Of a stretch of 64,000 nt of DNA, positions 42,227 to 51,600 are shown piece by piece. A program made the position numbers and the translations under genes. Positions within the stretch are counted from its first letter, which is position 1. Each line of letters opens with the position of its first letter. The notes beneath the pieces are model-generated. The model had not been told where the DNA came from. It did not search any database and worked only from the letters and a program-made list of their open reading frames with translations. This DNA comes from Pseudomonas sp. MM223 (GTDB taxonomy: Bacteria > Pseudomonadota > Gammaproteobacteria > Pseudomonadales > Pseudomonadaceae), in contig OX352322.1 of assembly GCA_947090765.1 (NCBI GenBank), positions 4,013,501 to 4,077,500 of the forward strand, given 5' to 3'.

Positions 42227-43981
42227 GTGTCACACACTACATCCCCCGCCGCGCACACGCGCGTGGACTGGGCCGGCCTGGGCTGGCTTCTGCTGTTTTT
42301 CTGGTACTTCTCCGGCGTCACCCAGGCGTTGCTGCTGTTCAGCGGGACTACCGGCTTTGCCGGTTTTCGCGACGCATTCTTCCTCAGTAGCCTGTGGCTG
42401 GCCCCGGTGCTGTTGCTGCCCCGCTTCACCCGCGCCACGGCGGCAGTCATCGGCCTGGTGCTGTGGGCTGCATCGCTGGTGGGCTTGAGCTACTTCGGCA
42501 TCTATCGCCAGGAGTTCTCGCAAAGCGTCATCTTCGTGATGTTCGAGTCCAACACCGCCGAAGCCGGTGAATACTTCAGCCAGTACTTCAGCGTGTGGCT
42601 GGGCCTGGCACTGCTGCTGTACACACTGGTGGCAGTGCTGCTGTGGAAGCGCGTGCGCCCGGTCAACCTGCCCCTGCGCAGCCGCCTGCCGGTGGTGGCC
42701 CTGCTGCTGGTCGCCAATCTGGTGTACCCGTTCTACAAACAGATGGTCACCCAGGAGCGCAACTTCGCCGATGCCGCCGAAAAGGTGCAGCAACGCATGG
42801 AACCTGCAGTGCCCTGGCAATTGCTGGTCGGCTACCGTCAATACCTTCAGCAACTGGACAACATGCAGAAGTTGCTGGCACAGAACGCCGCATTGCCGCC
42901 CCTGCAAAACCTGCGTGACAGCAGCGGTACGGCGCCACGCACCCTGGTGCTGGTGCTGGGCGAGTCCACCACCCGCGAGCACATGCACCTGTATGGCTAC
43001 AACCGCGACACCACGCCCAACCTCGATGCGCTGGCCGCCAGCGACAAAGGCCTGACGGTATTCCGCGACGTTGTATCACCACGCCCGTACACCATCGAAG
43101 TGATGCAGCAAATCCTGACCTTTGGCAACGAGCAGAACCCGGACCGCTTCCTCACCGACCCGTCTCTGATCAACCTGATGAAACAGGCAGGCTACAAGAC
43201 CTTCTGGATCACCAACCAGCAGACCATGACCAAGCGCAACACCATGCTGACCACGTTCTCGCAGCAGACCGACGCGCCGGTATACCTGAACAACCAGCGC
43301 AACCAGAACGCCAGCCAGTACGATGACGTGGTGTTGGCCCCGTTCGAAAAGGCCCTGCAAGACCCTGCGCCGAACAAGTTCATCATCGTGCACCTGCTGG
43401 GCACGCACATGGACTACCGCTTCCGCTACCCGAACGACTACGCGCACTTCACCGACAGCCAGGGCGTGCCGGGCAAGCTGACGCCAGACCAGGTGAAAAC
43501 CTACAACTTCTACGATAACGCGGTGCGCTACAACGATTACGTGGTATCGAGCCTGATCAAGCGCTACTCGGCCGGCAGCCCCAATGGCTTTTTGCTGTAC
43601 CTGTCCGACCATGGCGAAGACGTGTACAGCTCCGGCAACCACGACCGCCTGGGGCGCAACGAAGGCGCGCCGACCCGGCCGATGTACACCATCCCGTTCC
43701 TGCTGTGGACCTCGCCCAGCTGGCAGGCCGAGCACCCACGTGACTTGCAGGCAATGGCCAACCGCCCTTACAGCGGCTCGCACCTGATCCATACCCTGTC
43801 CGACTTGGCCGGGTTGAGCTACGACCGCTTCGAGCCGGCCAAAAGCCTGGTGAGCCCGCAATTTGTGGTGGCACCGCGCTGGATCGGCGACCCGTACCGC
43901 AAGGACGGCTTGCGCGAGTTCGACCACCTGCCGCTGGACAAACCCGAGCGGGTGCAGGAAACGGCCAGCAACCGCCCGTAG
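42227..43981 (+). CDS. Phosphoethanolamine transferase, CptA/EptA-like
   Basis: A 584-residue inner-membrane enzyme of the sulfatase superfamily. Five N-terminal TM helices (about 15-190) are followed by a periplasmic catalytic domain. Metal and nucleophile motif GESTTREHMHLYGYNRDTTP carries the catalytic threonine, and LLYLSDHGEDVYSSGNHDRL holds metal ligands. These enzymes transfer phosphoethanolamine from lipid to LPS core or lipid A, which changes surface charge and polymyxin resistance. GTG 42227 follows GAGG. It stands alone between the divergent FecI gene and a REP element. Confidence 0.85.
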   Translation: MSHTTSPAAHTRVDWAGLGWLLLFFWYFSGVTQALLLFSGTTGFAGFRDAFFLSSLWLAPVLLLPRFTRATAAVIGLVLWAASLVGLSYFGIYRQEFSQSVIFVMFESNTAEAGEYFSQYFSVWLGLALLLYTLVAVLLWKRVRPVNLPLRSRLPVVALLLVANLVYPFYKQMVTQERNFADAAEKVQQRMEPAVPWQLLVGYRQYLQQLDNMQKLLAQNAALPPLQNLRDSSGTAPRTLVLVLGESTTREHMHLYGYNRDTTPNLDALAASDKGLTVFRDVVSPRPYTIEVMQQILTFGNEQNPDRFLTDPSLINLMKQAGYKTFWITNQQTMTKRNTMLTTFSQQTDAPVYLNNQRNQNASQYDDVVLAPFEKALQDPAPNKFIIVHLLGTHMDYRFRYPNDYAHFTDSQGVPGKLTPDQVKTYNFYDNAVRYNDYVVSSLIKRYSAGSPNGFLLYLSDHGEDVYSSGNHDRLGRNEGAPTRPMYTIPFLLWTSPSWQAEHPRDLQAMANRPYSGSHLIHTLSDLAGLSYDRFEPAKSLVSPQFVVAPRWIGDPYRKDGLREFDHLPLDKPERVQETASNRP

Positions 43982-43992
43982 ATCGTCACTCC

Positions 43993-44088
43993 TGTAGGAG
44001 CAGCCTTGTGCTGCGAAGAGGCCGGTATTGGACGCATGCGGATGTGCGGCCTGTACCGGCCTCTTCGCAGCACAAGGCTGCTCCTACA
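43993..44088. terminator. 33-bp perfect inverted repeat after the phosphoethanolamine transferase
   Basis: Arms 43993-44025 and 44056-44088 are exact complements (start tgtaggagcagccttgtgct). It begins 11 bases past the stop codon and probably acts as terminator. It is the most regular member of the tgtaggagcagcctt REP group in the window. Confidence 0.8.
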
Positions 44089-44118
44089 AGAATCGCGATA
44101 AGCCGTTTACCGGATAAA

Positions 44119-44142
44119 TTAAATTTAAATTGATTTTAAATT
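44119..44142. promoter_or_regulatory. AT-rich TTAAATT repeats upstream of the TetR gene
   Basis: Three copies of TTAAATT (44119-44125, 44125-44131, 44136-44142) lie in an unusually AT-rich patch 53-76 bases before the TetR start. It may be the promoter/operator of the TetR-efflux operon. The symmetry is imperfect. Confidence 0.35.
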
Positions 44143-44194
44143 AAGCCTCCGCCACGCTCTGCCCATCTTCCTGGCGTGCAGAGTACCCCTCACC

Positions 44195-44863
44195 ATGTCC
44201 GCAGCCCCCCGAGAACCCCGCAAGGACGGCGCCGTCACCCGTACGCGCATCCTCGAAGCCGCCGGCGAACTGTTCGCCGCGCTCGGCTACGCCGAAACCA
44301 GCAACAAGGCCGTCGCGGCCAAGGCCGAGGTCGACCTGGCCTCGATCAATTACCACTTCGGCAGCCGCAATGGCCTGTACCTGGCCGTGCTCGACGAGGC
44401 TCGCCAGCGCTTCCTCGACCTCAGCGACCTGCAACGCATTACCCAAGGCAACCAAGCGCCAGCCGAAAAGCTGCGGGTACTGGTAGAACTGGTGGTGCAC
44501 AAGGCCACCCAGGCCCGGGACAACTGGCACTTGCGGGTATTGGCCGCAGAAATCCTTGCCCCCAGCCCCCATGGCCAGGCGCATCTGCAAGCCGCCGCGC
44601 CACTGCGCCTTTCACTGCTCAAGGGGTTGTTCAGCGAAATCAGCAGCATCCCCGTCGACGAGCCGGCCCTGACCCGCTGCATCCTTTGTGTCACGGCGCC
44701 CTGGGCGATGTTGCTGATCGGCCCGCGCGGCGGCTCCGGGGCGCTGCACGAGATCCTGCAGATGCCCGGCGAGGCCGTTGCAGCGCAACTTTACCGCTTC
44801 GCCCTGGCGGGCCTGCTGGACGCGGGCCAGCAGCATGCCCAGGCTCACGCCACACACCGCTGA
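44195..44863 (+). CDS. TetR/AcrR-family repressor
   Basis: A 222-residue regulator with an N-terminal TetR HTH (TRTRILEAAGELFAALGYAE, then TSNKAVAAKAEVDLASINYHFGSRNGLY). The C-terminal ligand-binding part is of the CecR/YbiH-like type (residues about 90-220). It ends nine bases before a DHA2 efflux gene on the same strand, an arrangement typical of a repressor with its pump. It probably binds the AT-rich repeats upstream of itself. Confidence 0.88.
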   Translation: MSAAPREPRKDGAVTRTRILEAAGELFAALGYAETSNKAVAAKAEVDLASINYHFGSRNGLYLAVLDEARQRFLDLSDLQRITQGNQAPAEKLRVLVELVVHKATQARDNWHLRVLAAEILAPSPHGQAHLQAAAPLRLSLLKGLFSEISSIPVDEPALTRCILCVTAPWAMLLIGPRGGSGALHEILQMPGEAVAAQLYRFALAGLLDAGQQHAQAHATHR

Positions 44864-44872
44864 GGTAACCCC

Positions 44873-46387
44873 GTGCAACCGACATCCACTGATACCTCCC
44901 CCGCCGCAACGGATGCGCCAACCTCCATCCCGCTGCTGCTGGCAGCCCTGATGCTGGTGATGTTCCTGGCCGCCCTCGACCAGACCATCGTCTCGACCGC
45001 ACTGCCGACCATCGTCAGCGACCTCGGTGGGCTGCGCTGGCTGTCGTGGGTGGTCACCGCGTACCTGCTGGCCTCCACGGTGGTGGTGCCGCTGTATGGC
45101 AAGTTCGGTGACCAGTTTGGCCGCAAGCGCGTGCTGCAGGTGGCCATCGTGCTGTTCCTGCTGGGCTCGGCCTTGTGTGGTGCAGCACAAGACATGGCCC
45201 AGCTGATCGCCTTCCGTACCCTGCAAGGGCTGGGCGGCGGCGGCTTGATGGTGGTAGCGATGGCCGCCATCGGCGATGTCATCCCGCCTGCCGAACGTGG
45301 CCGCTACCAGGGCCTGTTCGGTGGTGTGTTCGGCCTGGCCACGGTGGTGGGGCCACTGATCGGCGGTTTCCTGGTCGAGCAACTGTCGTGGCACTGGATC
45401 TTCTACATCAACCTGCCCCTGGGCCTGCTGGCGCTGCTGGTGATCGGCAGCGTGTTCCGCCCGCACGTGGCCCTGGTACGGCATACGGTGGACTACATCG
45501 GGGCATTTTTCCTTACCGTTGCATTGGCGGCCCTGGTACTCATCACCAGCCTCGGCGGCAGCCTGCTGGCGTGGCAGTCGCTGGACATGCTGTGCCTTTC
45601 GCTGTTCGCCCTGATCGGCCTGGTCGGCTTCGTCCTGGAGCAACGCCGCGCTGCCGAGCCGATCATGCCGCTGCACCTGTTCCGCCACCGCACCTTCGTG
45701 CTTGCCGGGCTGATCGGTTTCATCGTCGGGGTGTCGCTGTTCGGCGCAGTCACCTTCCTGCCGCTGTACATGCAAGTGGTAAAGAACGCCACGCCCACCA
45801 GTGCCGGGCTGCAGATGCTGCCGCTGATGGGGGGCCTGCTGGTGGTATCGGCGATTACCGGGCGGCTGATCAGCCGCTGGGGGCGTTACCGGGTGTTCCC
45901 GATTTTGGGCACCCTGCTGCAAGTGATTGCCCTGGGCCTGCTCAGCCGGCTGGAACTGGACACCCCCATGGCGCTGATGAACCTGTACATGGGCTTGCTG
46001 GGTGCTGGCCTGGGTATGGTCATGCAGGTGCTGATCCTGGCCGTGCAGAACAGCGTCGAAATGCGCCACATGGGCGTGGCAACCTCCGGGGCCACCTTGT
46101 TCCGCTCGATTGGCGGTGCCATTGGGGTGTCGCTGTTCGGCGCTTTGTTCTCGCATGCGTTGTTGGGCGGCCTGGGCAGTGACTTCGCCGCCAGTGCCGG
46201 GGGTGCGGCGAGCCTTTCACCCGCCGCCGTCCATGCCCTGCCCGCTGCCCTGCAGCACAGCTACCTGCAGGCGTTTTCCGGGGCAATGCATGGCGTGTTC
46301 CTGCTGGCCGGCGTCATCACCAGCGTGGCATTCGCACTGTCCTGGCTGCTTCGCGAAGTGCCGCTGCGCAAGGCCTCGCAGGCTTGA
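44873..46387 (+). CDS. MFS transporter, DHA2 (14-TM) multidrug efflux
   Basis: A 504-residue EmrB/QacA-type exporter with 14 TM helices. It shows LAALDQTIVSTALPTIVSDL, motif A GKFGDQFGRKRVLQ and the DHA2 motif C region GVFGLATVVGPLIGG. GTG 44873 follows the TetR gene by nine bases, with GAGGTAA in the gap. It acts in the inner membrane as a proton antiporter for drugs or toxic metabolites. No membrane-fusion partner gene is adjacent. Confidence 0.88.
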   Translation: MQPTSTDTSPAATDAPTSIPLLLAALMLVMFLAALDQTIVSTALPTIVSDLGGLRWLSWVVTAYLLASTVVVPLYGKFGDQFGRKRVLQVAIVLFLLGSALCGAAQDMAQLIAFRTLQGLGGGGLMVVAMAAIGDVIPPAERGRYQGLFGGVFGLATVVGPLIGGFLVEQLSWHWIFYINLPLGLLALLVIGSVFRPHVALVRHTVDYIGAFFLTVALAALVLITSLGGSLLAWQSLDMLCLSLFALIGLVGFVLEQRRAAEPIMPLHLFRHRTFVLAGLIGFIVGVSLFGAVTFLPLYMQVVKNATPTSAGLQMLPLMGGLLVVSAITGRLISRWGRYRVFPILGTLLQVIALGLLSRLELDTPMALMNLYMGLLGAGLGMVMQVLILAVQNSVEMRHMGVATSGATLFRSIGGAIGVSLFGALFSHALLGGLGSDFAASAGGAASLSPAAVHALPAALQHSYLQAFSGAMHGVFLLAGVITSVAFALSWLLREVPLRKASQA

Positions 46388-46405
46388 ACAACAGTCGCCA
46401 AGCCT

Positions 46406-46942
46406 TCAGGCAGATGGCGAACAGCTACCCCGACTGGCACTGCCCCGCACCGCCTCGGCCAACTTGCGCAAGTTGGCCTGGTGCGCATTCACCAGGCTGG
46501 TGATGCTGTTGTCAGCCGCAGTCTGCACCGAGGTGCGGCAGGTCAGCTCAGCCTGCCCCGCAAGCTTCAGGCGCCACACGGCTTCCAGCGAGGCATAGCG
46601 CCCCGGCACCGTATCAAAGCGCTGTACGTCCACCCGCAGTGCCGCCTTGCCACCACCTGCAGGCCCACCCAGCTGGTCTTGCAGCGCGCTGCGAAACTCA
46701 TCCACCAGGTTGGCACCCCACCATTCGGTCTCAAGAATGGCCAGGCCACTCTGCCCTTGGCGCACCACCAGTTGCGGGCGGTCCACCTGCGGCGGCACGA
46801 CCACCCGGGTCACCTGGATGTGTTGGCCGCTGTCACGCATCGGCTCGTTCGGCACCAGTGTGTGGTAGTTGTTTGGCGTACTGCTGCAGCCCCCGAGCCA
46901 CACCAGCAGGCTGGTCACACACGCATTGCGCAGTCGTTGCAT
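46406..46942 (-). CDS. pqiC: PqiC-like lipoprotein (YmbA/DUF330)
   Basis: A 178-residue outer-membrane lipoprotein. The lipobox LGGC-SS is at about residues 17-22, and the body has the YmbA pattern (HIQVTRVVVPPQVDRPQLVV, then WWGANLVDEFRSALQDQL). PqiC anchors the MCE tunnel protein PqiB to the outer membrane. ATG 46942 follows GAGGAGA by six bases. It is immediately downstream of the PqiAB gene (11 bases) and is the last gene of that operon. Confidence 0.85.
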   Translation of the reverse strand: MQRLRNACVTSLLVWLGGCSSTPNNYHTLVPNEPMRDSGQHIQVTRVVVPPQVDRPQLVVRQGQSGLAILETEWWGANLVDEFRSALQDQLGGPAGGGKAALRVDVQRFDTVPGRYASLEAVWRLKLAGQAELTCRTSVQTAADNSITSLVNAHQANLRKLAEAVRGSASRGSCSPSA

Positions 46943-46953
46943 CGGCAATCTCC

Positions 46954-49224
46954 TCAGGGTTCAAGCTCTGCAGCCCCGGCCGATTTCGGCCGCCCGCGAA
47001 TCAGCGACTCGGGATGCCGGCCCAGATAGTCGGCAAGGTCACGCAGCGAACGCGACATGCGCTCCAGTTCGTCCAGTGTTTCACCCATCCGCTCGCGCTG
47101 CGGCGAGTCCTCGGAAATGGCCGAGTTGGCCGTGCGCAGGGTCTTGTGCACTTCGTCCAGCGCCACCTTCACATCCGGCAGCGTCTGGCCGTTGAACTGC
47201 TTGAGGCTGGCGCGCAGCTCGCGCAGGCTGCCGTCCAGGTTGCTGGCGATGCTTTCCAGCGGCAGCTTGGCAATGCGCTCGACCACCCGTTGCAATTGCT
47301 CCTGCAATTGTTCCAGGCTGCCCGGCAAGGTGGGGATGGTGATGGGGTTGGCGGCCATGTCGAAGGCCACCTTGGGGGCATCCGGGTAGAAGTCCAGGGA
47401 GATGAACATCTGCCCGGTGATCAGGTTGCCGCTGCGCGCCTGGGCCCGCAGCCCGTGCTCGACGAAGGTGCCGATCAGCTGCCGCGCACCGTCTATGTCG
47501 CCCTCGGTGTGCTTGAACGCTACCAGCATCTTGCGGTGCACCGGCCCCAGCCGCTGCGGGTAGATCACCGCATCGACCACCACCGGAAAGGACTGCCGCT
47601 CGGCATCGTAGTCAAGCTTGATCGAGGTGACCCGGCCAAACTCCACGCCCTTGAACTCCACCGGCGCACCCACCGACAAGCCGCGCATGGCCTGGTCGAA
47701 GCGCAGCTGCAGGTATTGCGCCTGGCCATTGGGGGGAGCCAACGCGGATTCTCGGTCGGCAAACAGCTGGAAGCGGGCCTGATCGGCAGCAGGCTCGGCT
47801 TGCGGGGCAAAATCGGGGGAGCCAAAGGCCAGCCCGCCCACCAGGATCGACGACAGCGATTCGGTATCGACCTTCAGGCCATTTGCGCCAATCTGCATGT
47901 CAACACCACTGGCATTCCAGAAGCGGCTATCAGCGGTGACGAAACTGTCGTAGGGGGCCTGCACGAACACGCCAATCTCCACCCCCTTGCCGTCGTCCTG
48001 CAAGGCAAAAGACACCACCTCCCCCACCGGTATCTTGCGGTAGTAGATCGATGACCCGACATCCAGCGAACCCAGGTCGCTGGCGGTGAGGAAAAAGCGC
48101 TTGCCCTTTTCGTCGAAGGTAATAGGTGGCGGTAGCTCCAGGCCGACAAAGGACTTTTCCGGTGTTTTCGATTCACCGGAATCAGCCCCGATGAAACTGC
48201 CCGACAGCAACGTATCCACCCCAGAAACCCCGCCCACGCCGATGCGCGGGCGCACCACCCAGAAGCGCGCGCCCTGGGTGGCGAACGCACGGGCATCGTC
48301 AGACAACTGCACCTTGGCGATCACACTTTTTTTGTCTTCGGCCAGGTCCACCGTAGTCACTTCGCCAATGACGACGCTGCGGTACTTGACCTGGGTCTTG
48401 TGCGCCACCAGCCCCTCTCCGGAGTGGAAAGAAATGGCAATGACCGGGCCTTGCTGCATCCAGTTGCGCACCACCAGTGACGCGCCAATCAGGATTGCCA
48501 GGATCGGCACGATCCACACCAGCGACACACTCCAGCGCCGGGTGCGTACGTCAACCTGGCCTGCGCCCTCGCGCTCGTCAGTCTGTTGCCCCATCAGTGC
48601 GGCCTCCCCCTCGTTGGCATGGCTATCCCAGATCAGGCGTGGATCAAAGCTCATCGCAGAAAACATGGTCAGCACCACCACCATGCCAAAGAACAAAATG
48701 CCCACCCGCGGCTCGATGGTGCCCAGCCCGCGCAGCTGCACCAACGCCGCCACCAGCGCCACCACCATGACGTCGAGCATCGACCAGTAGCCAATCAGCT
48801 CGACGAAGCGGTACAGCTGCGAGCGCTGCCGGCAGGCCCAGGTAGAACGGTGCTGGGCGGTGAACAGCAGCAAGCCAAGCGAAAAAAACTTGATGGCGGG
48901 CACGCCCACACTGGCAATGAAAATGATCAGCGCAATGTCCCAGGCGCCTGCCTCCCAAAACTCCAGCACACCACCACCAATGGTGCTGTCGCTGCCACTG
49001 CCCAGCATTTCGGTGTGCATCACCGGCAGCAGGTTGGCGGGGACGTAGAACACCAGCGCCGCCAGCAGAAACGCCCAGCCACGGCTGATGGCATTGGCCT
49101 TGCGCCGGTGAATGGCGGCGCCGCAGCGGGTACACGTGTGTGCGCCACGGCTCAGGTCGCAGGCCTGGCCGCAGCCATGGCACAGGCACAAGCCGAGGTC
49201 GTCAGCGTTGGCCGGGTTGTTCAC
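46954..49224 (-). CDS. pqiB: PqiA-PqiB fusion: membrane PqiA domain joined to an MCE-domain PqiB
   Basis: A single frame of 756 residues. Residues about 1-205 are a second PqiA domain with zinc-ribbon cysteines (CHGCGQACDL, CTRCGAA) and four TM helices. The rest is PqiB: a TM (VSLVWIVPILAILIGASLVV), three MCE domains, and a C-terminal helical tail. These proteins form a periplasmic tunnel for lipid transport. GTG 49224 overlaps the PqiA1 stop (GTGA). In relatives the second PqiA and PqiB are separate with a TGATG junction. Here a GGGGG run at about 48610-48614 joins them in frame; one G fewer would give a stop exactly at TGATG. The fusion may be real or a homopolymer artefact. Confidence 0.78.
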   Translation of the reverse strand: MNNPANADDLGLCLCHGCGQACDLSRGAHTCTRCGAAIHRRKANAISRGWAFLLAALVFYVPANLLPVMHTEMLGSGSDSTIGGGVLEFWEAGAWDIALIIFIASVGVPAIKFFSLGLLLFTAQHRSTWACRQRSQLYRFVELIGYWSMLDVMVVALVAALVQLRGLGTIEPRVGILFFGMVVVLTMFSAMSFDPRLIWDSHANEGEAALMGQQTDEREGAGQVDVRTRRWSVSLVWIVPILAILIGASLVVRNWMQQGPVIAISFHSGEGLVAHKTQVKYRSVVIGEVTTVDLAEDKKSVIAKVQLSDDARAFATQGARFWVVRPRIGVGGVSGVDTLLSGSFIGADSGESKTPEKSFVGLELPPPITFDEKGKRFFLTASDLGSLDVGSSIYYRKIPVGEVVSFALQDDGKGVEIGVFVQAPYDSFVTADSRFWNASGVDMQIGANGLKVDTESLSSILVGGLAFGSPDFAPQAEPAADQARFQLFADRESALAPPNGQAQYLQLRFDQAMRGLSVGAPVEFKGVEFGRVTSIKLDYDAERQSFPVVVDAVIYPQRLGPVHRKMLVAFKHTEGDIDGARQLIGTFVEHGLRAQARSGNLITGQMFISLDFYPDAPKVAFDMAANPITIPTLPGSLEQLQEQLQRVVERIAKLPLESIASNLDGSLRELRASLKQFNGQTLPDVKVALDEVHKTLRTANSAISEDSPQRERMGETLDELERMSRSLRDLADYLGRHPESLIRGRPKSAGAAELEP

Positions 49225-49817
49225 ACCTGCCCCCACAAGTCACGGATGTCCTTGCCGGCAATATGGATGATCAGCATGCTCAGCGCAGCCAGTGCCAGCA
49301 GGCCGATGCCCGGGATCACATCGAGCAACCCGGCCAGCTTGATCACTGCCACCATCGCCCCCAGCAGGCACACCTCCAGCATGCTCCAGGGTCGCAGGCT
49401 CTCCAGGCCACGCATGCACAGGGCAAAACCGGGGGCACGCTGGCCGGCCAGGGCAAAACTCAGCACCCAGCACAACACGGCAATCTGCAGCAGCGGCGCA
49501 AAGATGATCGACAGCGCCATGACCAGGGCGATGAAGGTGATACTGCCGTGGCTGAGGATCTGCACCGCGTCCCACAACGTCGCCGAATGGGTAAGCCCCT
49601 GCATGCCGATGGTCATTACCGGGTAGGCATTGGCGAACACCAACAGCACGCCGCCGGTCACACTCAGGGCCAGCCGCTGCTCAATGGTCAGTGACGTATG
49701 CCGGTACAGCACACCGCCACAGCGCTGGCAAAGGGCGCGCTGGTGCTTGAGCAGCGGCGCACGCTGGTACACCGTATCGCAATATTCACAGATGATCAGG
49801 TCCTGGGGCTGGGTCAT
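49221..49817 (-). CDS. pqiA: PqiA1, paraquat-inducible protein A
   Basis: A 198-residue inner-membrane protein. The N-terminal zinc ribbon has CEYCDTVYQRAPLLKHQRAL followed by CQRCGG. Four TM helices follow (about 50-190). It is the first of two PqiA domains in the operon and partners PqiB in lipid transport across the periplasm. Its stop overlaps the next start by four bases. A gene for a small exported protein starts 140 bases away on the other strand. Confidence 0.87.
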   Translation of the reverse strand: MTQPQDLIICEYCDTVYQRAPLLKHQRALCQRCGGVLYRHTSLTIEQRLALSVTGGVLLVFANAYPVMTIGMQGLTHSATLWDAVQILSHGSITFIALVMALSIIFAPLLQIAVLCWVLSFALAGQRAPGFALCMRGLESLRPWSMLEVCLLGAMVAVIKLAGLLDVIPGIGLLALAALSMLIIHIAGKDIRDLWGQV

Positions 49818-49957
49818 GGCGTTTCCAAGGGTAGCCAGACTTGAGCGTGCAATGGCGCACTCTGATATCCGGTGTAGACCATGCGGGCAAAACCGCCATT
49901 GCCACCTGATGACAGACTATTCTGTAGAACGGGCTTACCGCCCGGTGGAGGTGTGCC

Positions 49958-50431
49958 ATGCGTACGTTCACGTGGAGTTACCTGCTGGTGCTGCTGTGTA
50001 CCGCACCGGCAGCCCAGGCGCAGTCGGTCGTGCCGCTCAAGGGCCAGAGCAGCCAGCAGATGCAACTGGATATCAACGATTGCAACACCGTCGCTACCAA
50101 TGCTGCGAACAGCACCGCGACGTCCAGCGAAGCCCATGTCGGGGGCCGGGTGCGTGGGGCGGCAGCAGGCGCCGCCGCGGGTGCCGTGGGCGCGCAAGTG
50201 CGCGGCAACCAGCACGAAGAGCTGTATGACCGGGCCAGTGATGATGCCAAGCGGCAATACCGGCAGAACCGTGCCGGCGAAGTGGCTGCCGCTGGTGCAG
50301 CGGTCGGCGGCATGCGCCAGCGTCAGGACCGGCGGCAGGATCGGCGCAGCCAGGACCAGGCTAAAACCCAGGCTCAGGCCAGTGCCTACAGTGGTTGCCT
50401 GCAAGGGCGTGGCTATCAGGTGAGCCCTTGA
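49958..50431 (+). CDS. Small exported glycine-zipper-like protein
   Basis: A 157-residue protein with a signal peptide (SYLLVLLCTAPAAQA, cleavage near residue 22). It has a central Gly/Ala-rich stretch (RVRGAAAGAAAGAVGAQVRG, then AAAGAAVGGMRQ) like YMGG/glycine-zipper proteins, separated by a charged repeat. It ends with CLQGRGYQV. Two cysteines (at about 42 and 149) could form a disulfide. It is probably envelope-associated. No specific function is known. Confidence 0.7.
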   Translation: MRTFTWSYLLVLLCTAPAAQAQSVVPLKGQSSQQMQLDINDCNTVATNAANSTATSSEAHVGGRVRGAAAGAAAGAVGAQVRGNQHEELYDRASDDAKRQYRQNRAGEVAAAGAAVGGMRQRQDRRQDRRSQDQAKTQAQASAYSGCLQGRGYQVSP

Positions 50432-50479
50432 TCAACGGGCACGCCATGCGCCTGGATCGTGCAGCATGGCGTGCCAGCC

Positions 50480-51385
50480 TCAGAACTTCGCCAGCTCTTC
50501 CCGACAGAACTCCACAAACAACTGTGCAGGCTTGGTCAGTTGCACCCGCTTCAACCACGCGGCTGCCAGCCCCGACAGTGCCACCGGCTCGGCGATATCC
50601 AGCAGGGCCAGGCGCTGGCCGTCGTAGGTGTATTCCGAATGCGGGCGGGTCACCAGCAGCGAAAACCCGAAGCCCTGCCCGACCATGCCGCGCACCATTT
50701 CGATGGAGGGCGAGCTGAAGACGATGTTCGGTGTCAGACCCATCTCGTTGAACAGGCTGACGAAATAGGTACGGCTGGGGGCCACGTCCAGCAGGATCAT
50801 CGGTTCCGGGCACAGGTCGCGCAGCGAAACCTGGGCCTGGCCGGCAAAGCGGTGGTTCTCGGGCAGCAGCACATAGGGCTTTTGCGGTGGCATCAGCGGC
50901 TCTGCTTCGATGGTGCCGTCCAGGTCATGATCGTACAGGAATGCCAGGTCGAAGGTGCCGGCAGTCAGGCCCTGGATCAGGTCCTGCTGCTCACCGTCGC
51001 GCAGGCGGATGTCCACGCCCGGGTAACGCTGGCGAAAGGCAGCGATCAGGCGCGGCAAATACAAGGGGGCCACGGTTTCGAAGCAGCCGATGTCAATCTG
51101 CCCGGCCACGGTGTCGTTGTCAGCCAAGGCATTCTGCTCGAATTCGTGGGCCATCTGCAGCAGCGACCTGGTCTTGGCGTAGAAACGCTTGCCGCTGGGC
51201 GTCAGCGACACACCCTGGGCGTGGTGGCGAATGAACAACTGCACACCGAAGCTTTCTTCCAGGCTCTTGATGGCCGTGGAAATGGACGGCTGGGCGATGT
51301 ACAGCTGGCGCGAAGCCTCGGCAACGCTGCCAGCCTCCACGGTGGTGACGAAGTATTTGAGTTGTCGCAAGGTATAGGCGGCCAC
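50480..51385 (-). CDS. LysR-family regulator
   Basis: A regulator of 301 residues with an N-terminal winged HTH (YTLRQLKYFVTTVEAGSVAE, then IAQPSISTAIKSLEESFGVQLF) and a full effector-binding domain (about 92-295). The start is uncertain between GTG 51385 and GTG 51391; GAGG is best spaced for 51385. The adjacent plus-strand gene (VOC protein) starts 216 bases away, with no clear palindrome seen between them. Its target is not evident from context. Confidence 0.83.
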   Translation of the reverse strand: MAAYTLRQLKYFVTTVEAGSVAEASRQLYIAQPSISTAIKSLEESFGVQLFIRHHAQGVSLTPSGKRFYAKTRSLLQMAHEFEQNALADNDTVAGQIDIGCFETVAPLYLPRLIAAFRQRYPGVDIRLRDGEQQDLIQGLTAGTFDLAFLYDHDLDGTIEAEPLMPPQKPYVLLPENHRFAGQAQVSLRDLCPEPMILLDVAPSRTYFVSLFNEMGLTPNIVFSSPSIEMVRGMVGQGFGFSLLVTRPHSEYTYDGQRLALLDIAEPVALSGLAAAWLKRVQLTKPAQLFVEFCREELAKF

Positions 51386-51600
51386 GGGCACCTCATTGAC
51401 GCCGGTCTGGGCGCGCAGGGATCATGCCTGACACTTTACCTCCCGCTGCGGGTGGATGGGGGCCGGGTAATGAAGGATTTACCTATGGCTTGAGCAGTTT
51501 TTTTGTAGAGCAATGGCCTGCACCCGGAAAGCGCTGCTGGCCAAATACCCCCGAACGTCTTTACTGATACCCAACGGCTTCAGCATTACGGAGTGCGCCT

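Noticed and set aside
44612..46156. 514-residue minus-strand frame opposite the DHA2 transporter
   Set aside because: Composition is dominated by Gln/His/Gly typical of antisense to membrane helices; the plus strand is the real gene.
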